Source: a virus. Taken from it: a DNA stretch of 20,398 bases. Shown here piece by piece: positions 15,946 to 20,398 of this stretch (its first letter is position 1; every line of letters starts with the position of its first letter). Location of the stretch: the IMG/VR virus record IMGVR_UViG_3300030328_000593, positions 1 to 20,398 of that record; one strand, given 5' to 3'. A program made the translations under genes and the position numbers. The notes beneath the pieces were generated by a model that made no database searches, was not told where the DNA came from, and saw nothing but the letters and a program-made list of their open reading frames with translations.

Positions 15946-17460
15946 TCAACGCACAAATTGAAAAGCACTCTTTTTCTTAGGTCTGGAAAACAGGTCGAAA
16001 CTTCTTTTAGCAACGACAGGACGCATAGGTTTTTGGTTATTCATCAAGGCTCTACCCTCTCCAGCACCTAAGAAAAGATACTGAGCAGCATCGTGAACGT
16101 GAGAAAACATATTTTTATCTGGTTTATCAGCATATCTTTCACCAGATACTTCCATTCTTTTATAAGCGTAGCCACCTTCAAAGCCTTTAATAAGTTGAGG
16201 GCAACGCCTGTCTATAAGTAGTGCTGGCTTACCTTCAACCATTTTAGTCAATTGGGAGGAGACTGACTCTAGTCTTAGGTCAACAGAGTTGGAGGGTGCA
16301 GGGTATGCCCTCAAGCCAGCACCGCGCAGAATGTGAAAGGGAGTTGATTCATCGGTCTGCGCTCTAAAGTCTCCAGCAGGGTCTCCGTAAATAATAACTT
16401 CGGAAGCTGCGGAGAATCTTGTTGCGAGTTCTTGCCTTAATACTTCTGCAAAACGGACAATCCCCATATCTATCGCAACAATTTCTGACTGAACAAACCA
16501 ACGTCCTCTTACTTTCTGAGCAAGAACTGCGGCTGGTGTTAGCCCAAAGTCTATACCAACATACACAGGTGTATTAGCGGCAACAGGTATTTCTTCTTTT
16601 GCTATGTGTACTTCACCAGCAAACATTGGATAAACAGGTTTCCCATCTTGGATATGACCCAAGCGGTTCATAACATAGACATCAATCCAGCTTTTAGTCT
16701 TACCGCGAATGAGGTTTGAATAATAATTGCCTAAGATGTTTTTTTGGTTTTCCGCTTTGGGGTTTTCTTTGTAGTCTTGGATTTCGCCTTCTTCGTCTTT
16801 GGCTTCGAGCATCCCACAAGGCTGGGTAAAGAAACTCCAATTGTCTGGTTTGACCAGCATCTTAGCTTGCTCACGAGGAATATGATCTGGGACTGGAACT
16901 TCACCAGCCATAATGGGCCACCAATGATCTTCTTCAGGCGCGTTGGTATCGGCAATAACCCCAGACCAACTAGGACCACCATCACGCATAGAAGGAAAAC
17001 GGCCAACACGCATCGTACAGGCATCAATAATAGACTTAGGAATCTCTCTCGCTTCGTTGATCCAGATACCTGTAAGTTCGAGCGAAAGAAGTTTTTTAAC
17101 ATCTTCAGGGCGGTCAAGAGCCAAGAATATAACTTCAAGATCTATCTCTCCTTTTTTAATGTGATGTGTATATGGAACAGACCAATGAAATCTACCCCAA
17201 TCAGATTCGGGAAACCAATCAAGCCAAGTCTTAATAGTTGTAGTTCTTAGCTGTGGGTTAGTGTTTCGAATGATTGCCCATCTACTTTTACGCAGTCCGT
17301 CTGCACCTTTCTTCTGTTCGAGGGCGCGTCTGAATACTTCAACGCAACAACCAACAGACTTGCCAGATCCAACAGGGCCACGAATACCACGAAAAAAAGT
17401 GCTGTCCTTCATAAAAGATTTCAGCACTTCTCCATCGGGTTTATATTTAAAGTTAATCAT
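15946..17460 (-). CDS. terL: Terminase large subunit
   Basis: This 504-residue DNA-packaging motor combines an ATPase and a nuclease. The Walker A motif is GPVGSGKS at residues 28-35. The Walker B region is GIWINEARE (131-139), with Glu136 as the likely catalytic residue; Asn stands where many families have Asp. The RNase H-like nuclease residues are visible: Asp304 in VGIDFGLTPA, Asp360 in IIYGDPAG and Asp457 in HVHDAAQ. The C-terminus is basic (RPKKKSAFQFVR), as expected for portal contact. It starts on the last base of the upstream stop (TAATG). The last codons and stop overlap the promoter-like motif that precedes the head genes. It precedes portal directly, unlike T7, where terminase follows the tail fibre. 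Confidence 0.92.
   Translation of the reverse strand: MINFKYKPDGEVLKSFMKDSTFFRGIRGPVGSGKSVGCCVEVFRRALEQKKGADGLRKSRWAIIRNTNPQLRTTTIKTWLDWFPESDWGRFHWSVPYTHHIKKGEIDLEVIFLALDRPEDVKKLLSLELTGIWINEAREIPKSIIDACTMRVGRFPSMRDGGPSWSGVIADTNAPEEDHWWPIMAGEVPVPDHIPREQAKMLVKPDNWSFFTQPCGMLEAKDEEGEIQDYKENPKAENQKNILGNYYSNLIRGKTKSWIDVYVMNRLGHIQDGKPVYPMFAGEVHIAKEEIPVAANTPVYVGIDFGLTPAAVLAQKVRGRWFVQSEIVAIDMGIVRFAEVLRQELATRFSAASEVIIYGDPAGDFRAQTDESTPFHILRGAGLRAYPAPSNSVDLRLESVSSQLTKMVEGKPALLIDRRCPQLIKGFEGGYAYKRMEVSGERYADKPDKNMFSHVHDAAQYLFLGAGEGRALMNNQKPMRPVVAKRSFDLFSRPKKKSAFQFVR
15947..15959 (-). promoter_or_regulatory. Late promoter-like motif, copy B (head module)
   Basis: Minus-strand AATTTGTGCGTTG, overlapping the final FVR codons and the stop of terminase. 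The first gene downstream is the MCFGGG protein, starting 47 bases after the motif, followed by portal. An AT-rich stretch (ATTTTATTTTAA) follows it directly. The motif is identical to copies A and C. Confidence 0.6.
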
Positions 17461-17849
17461 TAGCTTTTTCTAAAAAGAGTTTTCTTTGCATATTCTTGCG
17501 GCATTTTTAAACCACCACCCCCACCGCCTCTTCCAGATATATTTTTAAATTTTATTCTGCTTGTTTTCTTTTTAAAGTCAGATTCTGCTTTTTTAAATGC
17601 ATCAGTCTTAACAATATTATTTAATGCTTTTAAATTTTTTTGATTATCAGAAAAGTTTTGTCTAGTTAATTTTGTCATCTCAGAAACAGAAATGCTTTTA
17701 CTTTTTGCATAATCACCCATTTTCTGTACAGAATTCAATCTTTCTTGCCTTAATGCTTGTTCTTTTTCTATTTGAGCTATTTGAATTCTTATTTGTCTAG
17801 CATCAAAAGATTCAGAAGAGTTAACATATTTTACATTAAATTTAGTCAT
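17460..17849 (-). CDS. Small basic protein, GGGG-KMPQEY C-terminus (copy 2)
   Basis: This 129-residue protein is immediately upstream of terminase (TAATG overlap). It is helical and rich in Lys, Gln, Ser and Asn over residues 15-100, then has a Gly run (GRGGGGGG), LKMPQEYAKKTLF and RKS. The C-terminal 25 residues match those of the 141-residue protein at 18779-19204, so the two are probably paralogues or share a mobile tail. The position just before the large terminase subunit makes it a candidate small terminase subunit, but I see no DNA-binding motif that proves it. Function unassigned. Confidence 0.68.
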   Translation of the reverse strand: MTKFNVKYVNSSESFDARQIRIQIAQIEKEQALRQERLNSVQKMGDYAKSKSISVSEMTKLTRQNFSDNQKNLKALNNIVKTDAFKKAESDFKKKTSRIKFKNISGRGGGGGGLKMPQEYAKKTLFRKS

Positions 17850-17855
17850 TGTTAT

Positions 17856-18209
17856 TCAACGACCTCTATGAACTTTAAGTTGTTCCATTTTTTTCAAATG
17901 ATCTTGGAGTTTTGCTCTTTTTTTACCAAGAGCTGATGCAAGTGGCTTACCTCTAAGCATTCTAATTACTCTTCTTGCCATTACTTTTGCATCATTAAAA
18001 TTACTCCAAGACTCTGGGATTCTTTTAAGATTTTGCTCTCTAGTTAAATTTTTATCTTTCCAATTTCTTTTACTTAAATCTTCTCTGTATGGATTTGTGC
18101 CAGCAGCCATTTCACCTGTTGTTAATTCCATATTAGATATATCATTATTTAATTTCCTAATAAGTGTTTTCATTCTTGACTTATGTCTTTGGCTGGGTGC
18201 ATCTGTCAT
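17856..18209 (-). CDS. Small basic helical protein, paralogue of 19575-19901
   Basis: This 117-residue, strongly basic protein has two conserved helical blocks: KTLIRKLNNDIS near the N-terminus, and RRVIRMLRGKPLASAL followed by KKRAKLQDHLKKMEQLK near the C-terminus. The 108-residue protein at 19575-19901 has the same two blocks in the same order (KTLLREVNKELS; RRGIRLLKGKEGKLSL; KKLQGFLKRAEELK). The middle parts differ. The start shares one base with the upstream stop (TAATG). The basic helical design suggests nucleic acid or terminase contact. Function is unknown, and it is another possible small terminase subunit. Confidence 0.68.
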   Translation of the reverse strand: MTDAPSQRHKSRMKTLIRKLNNDISNMELTTGEMAAGTNPYREDLSKRNWKDKNLTREQNLKRIPESWSNFNDAKVMARRVIRMLRGKPLASALGKKRAKLQDHLKKMEQLKVHRGR

Positions 18210-18409
18210 TATCTTAATCCTTTATCAACTCCAAACTTTATCATGGTCTCTGCAACATCAGGGCCAATGTTATCTATAACATTATCAATCATTTTATTAG
18301 TAACGAAAGACTTCCCATGCTTTTCATCGAAGTGTTGGAAGTGTACCTTCTTAACTATTCTTCGAAGCATAGTAAGCTCTTCAGGTTTGAGCATATCTAC
18401 AAAGCTCAC
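18209..18409 (-). CDS. Small conserved-looking phage protein (66 aa)
   Basis: The sequence begins MSFVDMLKPEEL, then TMLRRIVKKVHFQHF and ends in NVIDNIGPDVAETMIKFG. It looks like a compact helical domain with mixed charge and no low-complexity tail, unlike its neighbours. The start is GTG, overlapping the upstream stop in GTGA; an ATG five codons later is an alternative. I do not recognise a characterised family. Proteins starting with this kind of VDMLKPEE sequence seem familiar from marine podoviruses, but I cannot confirm this here. A helical domain of this size upstream of terminase could also be a small terminase subunit. Confidence 0.62.
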   Translation of the reverse strand: MSFVDMLKPEELTMLRRIVKKVHFQHFDEKHGKSFVTNKMIDNVIDNIGPDVAETMIKFGVDKGLR

Positions 18410-18633
18410 TGTTCGTAAGCCTCATTAACGTCAGGCGTAGAAGGGTCATCAGCTTTTAATCTGCCTTTGTCATCCCTAGCGCGTTTCTTTTTAGCTGGTT
18501 TCTTAGGTACTTCGTTAGTCCACTCTAATCTTTTAGACTCAGAAGTTCTTGTTTCTCCTGACCATGTCTCACCGCCAAGTTGATGAGTTCCCTTATCCCA
18601 TAACTCGCCAGTGCTAGAAATTTTCCATCCCAT
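18406..18633 (-). CDS. Small hydrophilic protein with DDPSTPDVNEAY tail (75 aa)
   Basis: Two halves are visible: a Trp/Gly/Thr-rich N-terminus (MGWKISSTGELWDKG, then GGETWSGETR) and a charged C-terminus (KKPAKKKRARDDKGRLKADD then PSTPDVNEAYEQ). It looks largely unstructured. It has a strong AGGAG ribosome site overlapping the end of the preceding open frame, and ends in a 4-base overlap with the next gene, both signs of a real gene. Function unknown. The defined C-terminal block suggests a short peptide that binds a partner. Confidence 0.62.
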   Translation of the reverse strand: MGWKISSTGELWDKGTHQLGGETWSGETRTSESKRLEWTNEVPKKPAKKKRARDDKGRLKADDPSTPDVNEAYEQ

Positions 18634-18635
18634 AA

Positions 18636-18739
18636 TTAACTCCTATATTGTTTTACTTTCCTAGCAATCTCTTTCGGTTTAGCCACAAATTGCTTACTCG
18701 AAGTCTTACCCTTTCGTTTAGCTCTGGTTGTAGTTGCAT
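18636..18739 (-). pseudogene. Disrupted tiny basic gene (frame broken at start)
   Basis: From 18737 to the stop at 18636 the frame encodes ATTTRAKRKGKTSSKQ followed by FVAKPKEIARKVKQYRS, a basic peptide that looks like a typical small phage protein and ends at the ribosome site of the next gene. It has no usable start: an ATG at 18739 is one base out of frame (ATGCAACT, where ATGGCAACT would restore MATTTRAK). The same frame is also open upstream of an in-frame TAA (18743-18741), encoding KITIKETYVIDESKVIAALGND, again without a standard start. So either one base was lost at the ATG, or a single small gene is split by a stop, or the sequence has an error. Confidence 0.42.
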
Positions 18740-18778
18740 ATTAATCATTACCAAGAGCAGCAATAACCTTGCTTTCAT

Positions 18779-19204
18779 CTATGACATAGGTTTCTTTAAT
18801 AGTGATCTTTTGCTATACTCTTGTGGCATCTTCATACTTCCACCACCACCACGACCTACCATCTTTCTGGTAAAAATTCTTTTGCGTTTAGCTTCACCAG
18901 TAACTTTATCCCTAGTCATTTTCTTAGGATCTTCCCTACCTTCTTGCTTTTGAATCTGATTTAAGTCTTTTAAAGCTGATTTCTTTACCTCTTTATGCTC
19001 ATTAGCTAACTCTCTGTTAGTGCTTCTTTGAGGTCCGTCCTCACTATTAAAAGTAACAATCTCTTTATTTGGATTTTTTAAAAGAGTTTTTATTTTCTTT
19101 TGACTATCAGATATAGTCCTTCTTAAATATTTCTTAAGATCGTTCCTATCTTCGGCTTGTTGATAGCCTAAACCATATCTTTCACTTATTGATAACTGAT
19201 CCAT
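18779..19204 (-). CDS. Small basic protein, GGGG-KMPQEY C-terminus (copy 1)
   Basis: This 141-residue protein starts on the last base of the upstream stop (TAATG). Residues about 20-110 are helical, charged and rich in Lys, Gln and Glu. The C-terminal 27 residues are GRGGGGS then MKMPQEYSKRSLLKKPMS, closely matching the tail of the 129-residue protein next to terminase. The bodies of the two proteins show little similarity, so the tail may be the functional unit. Function unknown; the likely context is packaging or head assembly. Confidence 0.66.
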   Translation of the reverse strand: MDQLSISERYGLGYQQAEDRNDLKKYLRRTISDSQKKIKTLLKNPNKEIVTFNSEDGPQRSTNRELANEHKEVKKSALKDLNQIQKQEGREDPKKMTRDKVTGEAKRKRIFTRKMVGRGGGGSMKMPQEYSKRSLLKKPMS

Positions 19205-19494
19205 TACTTACTTCCTCCACCACTAATCTTTTCCTGAATATCAATTAACTGATCTTGTATCTGATTGTATCTAGGTGTTGAAACTAACTGGTCTGCTCTA
19301 GCATTGAGAAGATAATTTAGAATCTTCATAACGCCTTTAGTGGCAAGCCCTTTATCTTTAGAGTTAAAGTTCTCGCCCTCACCTTGCATTTTTTCTACAA
19401 GCCCAATACCAGCAGAATCCTCAAGCTCTTTCATTTCTTTTCGAAGAAGGGTCGCTCTTTTCTTTAGCGGTGCTAGGGAACGAGATTCAGCCAT
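19204..19494 (-). CDS. Small helical protein (96 aa)
   Basis: This charged helical protein has the N-terminal block KKRATLLRKEMKELED and a second block GVMKILNYLLNARADQL leading to YNQIQDQLIDIQEKI, then a GGGSK tail. The order of blocks weakly resembles the two related proteins at 17856-18209 and 19575-19901, and like the first of these it is followed directly by a protein with the GGGG-KMPQEY tail. It starts on the last base of the microprotein's stop (TAATG). Function unknown. The relation to the other two is a suggestion only. Confidence 0.62.
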   Translation of the reverse strand: MAESRSLAPLKKRATLLRKEMKELEDSAGIGLVEKMQGEGENFNSKDKGLATKGVMKILNYLLNARADQLVSTPRYNQIQDQLIDIQEKISGGGSK

Positions 19495-19565
19495 TACTTT
19501 TTACCACCCTTTTTCTTTGGTGGCCTACCCTTCTTAGTTCCATAAGTCCCTTTTCCTTGAGGCAT
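19494..19565 (-). CDS. 23-residue AT-hook-like microprotein
   Basis: A complete small gene encoding MPQGKGTYGTKKGRPP followed by KKKGGKK. It has a strong ribosome site (AGGAG, 7 bases before the ATG), lies just after the 108-residue gene, and its stop shares a base with the next start (TAATG), so the layout supports translation. KKGRPPKKK resembles an AT-hook (a GRP core flanked by basic residues), which binds the minor groove of AT-rich DNA, fitting an AT-rich genome. I recall similar short MPQGKGTYG peptides from other marine phages but cannot check this. DNA binding is inference. Confidence 0.65.
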   Translation of the reverse strand: MPQGKGTYGTKKGRPPKKKGGKK

Positions 19566-19574
19566 AATAATCTC

Positions 19575-19901
19575 CTATTTATACCAAATTGAATTTGTTC
19601 CTTTTATGCGTGTTGCACCTTTAAGCTCTTCTGCTCTTTTCAAAAAGCCCTGAAGCTTTTTCTTTTTCTTTTGCAAAGAAAGTTTACCTTCTTTTCCTTT
19701 AAGTAATCTTATACCACGCCTTATAGCCGTTATTGTATCAGGAATAATATCAACCCTTCTTGGCTTTCTATCAGATTTGTTAGCTATAAAATCTGCATTC
19801 TTATATTCTGGTATTGTGGATAATTCTTTATTAACTTCACGCAAAAGCGTTTTAGCTTTCCTAGCAAATGGAGCAATTTCTTTTCCAATATCTTCAGACA
19901 T
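19575..19901 (-). CDS. Small basic helical protein, paralogue of 17856-18209
   Basis: This 108-residue basic protein has blocks KTLLREVNKELS (about residues 17-28), RRGIRLLKGKEGKLSL and KKLQGFLKRAEELK that align in order with the 117-residue protein nearer terminase. The ends differ: here a C-terminal GATRIKGTNSIWYK. It lies immediately after the MCFGGG gene (1-base gap) and before the microprotein. The related copies suggest a local duplication followed by divergence. Function unknown; a basic coiled coil could bind DNA or a packaging protein. Confidence 0.65.
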   Translation of the reverse strand: MSEDIGKEIAPFARKAKTLLREVNKELSTIPEYKNADFIANKSDRKPRRVDIIPDTITAIRRGIRLLKGKEGKLSLQKKKKKLQGFLKRAEELKGATRIKGTNSIWYK

Positions 19902-19902
19902 T

Positions 19903-20094
19903 TTAATAATTAACCTTTAATAATGAACGGGTGGTCATGCCTGTCGATCTCATTTGCGGAACGTCTTTCATACTTTCAATCTGCGAAATAGGATCGCCCA
20001 TGCTAAGAGAAGGAAGTGGGCCATAATCAGGTTTCTTCTCTTGGTAAATCTCTTCAGCAGGTTTTACTTTTTTCTTACCACCACCAAAACACAT
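19903..20094 (-). CDS. Small protein with MCFGGG start (63 aa)
   Basis: The protein starts MCFGGGKKKVKPAEE and ends MRSTGMTTRSLLKVNY. I chose the ATG at 20094 because it gives the same MCFGGG start as the protein at 15636-15899, has GGGGAAG 7 bases upstream, and lies one base after the stop of the preceding gene. A longer GTG-initiated frame from 20130 would run inside that gene. The C-terminal TRSLLKV recalls KRSLLKK and RRSLFKN in the other small proteins. The shared ends suggest a common partner or the same fate in the particle, but the function is unknown. Confidence 0.62.
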   Translation of the reverse strand: MCFGGGKKKVKPAEEIYQEKKPDYGPLPSLSMGDPISQIESMKDVPQMRSTGMTTRSLLKVNY

Positions 20095-20095
20095 A

Positions 20096-20209
20096 TCAAT
20101 CTTCCCCATCTTCCTCAGTGGCGTAACCACTGCTTTTCAATGCAGCCTTCACCAAAGACATATCATCCTTCGGTGGGTACTTCTCTGGTCTCTTTTTAAA
20201 ACGTGCCAT
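20096..20209 (-). CDS. 37-residue small charged protein
   Basis: A short open frame beginning MARFKKRPEKYPPKDD and ending GYATEEDGED, with a basic start and an acidic end. It has an AGGG ribosome site about 9 bases before the ATG, is the first gene after promoter-like motif A, and is followed with one base between by the MCFGGG gene, whose ribosome site lies within its last codons. The tight packing supports it as a real gene. No function can be assigned. Confidence 0.55.
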   Translation of the reverse strand: MARFKKRPEKYPPKDDMSLVKAALKSSGYATEEDGED

Positions 20210-20242
20210 GACCAAACCCTATAACAATAAAAATATTTATGA

Positions 20243-20255
20243 CAACGCACAAATT
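20243..20255 (-). promoter_or_regulatory. Late promoter-like motif, copy A (start of late region)
   Basis: Minus-strand AATTTGTGCGTTG, 33 bases before the first small gene and after the end of the upstream gene. AT-rich sequence (CATAAATATTTTTATTG) follows. It is identical over 13 bases to copies B and C and would drive the whole small-gene and terminase region. Confidence 0.6.
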
Positions 20256-20277
20256 ACCTTTTTTAGAAATAATGTGA

Positions 20278-20317
20278 GGGAAAGAGTTTCTCTGTCACAG
20301 TCACAGCAACTTTTCCC
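20278..20317 (-). terminator. Imperfect hairpin before the late region
   Basis: On the minus strand GGGAAAAGTT pairs with AACTCTTTCCC (10 base pairs with one bulged C). The 19-base loop can itself pair CTGT with ACAG. A moderately U-rich run (ATTATTTCT) follows. It lies between the end of the upstream gene (20354) and promoter-like motif A, a sensible place for a terminator. The bulge and large loop keep confidence low. Confidence 0.35.
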
Positions 20318-20353
20318 CCCACCCCCTTGTACTACGCTGGGATGAATGAGGAA

Positions 20354-20398
20354 TTATCCCAGATCAATCGTAACGCGAATATCTCCAGCTACTTGCAC
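20354..20398 (-). CDS. C-terminal end of an upstream gene (partial)
   Basis: The frame entering from the right edge encodes VQVAGDIRVTIDLG and stops at TAA (20356-20354). It reads like a final beta strand. Only 14 residues are visible, so the protein cannot be named. The stop is followed by a 144-base gap, which fits the end of a transcription block. Confidence 0.4.
   Translation of the reverse strand: MQVAGDIRVTIDLG

Noticed and set aside
18741-18812. Programmed -1 frameshift from the 141-residue protein into the following open frame
   Set aside because: No good slippery heptamer is present near AGC AAA AGA or ATTAAAG and no stimulatory structure is apparent; a disrupted small gene is simpler.
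20095-20130. GTG at 20130 as start of the 63-residue MCFGGG protein
   Set aside because: It lies within the preceding small gene, and the internal ATG has a better ribosome site and gives the MCFGGG start seen elsewhere.

Overview
This window looks like the late (virion assembly) half of a T7-like podovirus genome, probably marine. The evidence is the composition (visibly AT-rich), the very tight packing (most genes abut or overlap by 1-17 bases) and a set of virion proteins in nearly T7 order. Every gene I can support lies on the minus strand, so the layout reads from right to left. The host cannot be read from the sequence. The AT-richness and the protein types fit phages of pelagic bacteria such as SAR11- or SAR116-infecting podoviruses, but that is inference.

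Layout, in transcription order. (1) 20398-20354: the last codons of an upstream gene, then a 144-base gap holding a candidate hairpin and the first copy of a conserved promoter-like motif. (2) 20209-17460: about ten very small, mostly basic genes, including a 23-residue microprotein, a disrupted tiny gene, and two pairs of apparently related proteins. (3) 17460-15946: terminase large subunit. (4) 15899-11438: head genes, namely a Gly-rich small protein, portal, a Bbp19-like protein, scaffold, a T7 gp13-like GNAT-fold protein, major capsid protein and a small probable decoration protein. (5) 11407-8580: the two tail tubular proteins. (6) 8580-743: three internal virion (DNA ejection) proteins of gp14, gp15 and gp16 type. 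(7) 673-1: the N-terminal part of the tail fibre, cut by the window edge.

How it works together: terminase packages DNA through the portal into a capsid built by scaffold and capsid protein. The tubular proteins form the tail and carry the fibre. The internal proteins are expected to leave the particle at infection and form the channel across the cell envelope. The gp16-type protein has no obvious lytic transglycosylase region but carries an HELQH zinc-peptidase-like motif.

The most interesting signal is regulatory. A 13-base motif, AATTTGTGCGTTG (one copy has T first), occurs four times, always on the coding strand. The copies lie upstream of the first small gene, the head module, the capsid gene and the tail fibre. 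A perfect hairpin with a UUCG loop follows the capsid/decoration pair, where T7 has its Tphi terminator. Together these suggest a T7-style late transcription programme with its own promoter specificity. A second unusual feature is the cluster of small proteins before terminase, which share N-terminal MCFGGG and C-terminal RSL(L/F)K-type motifs.
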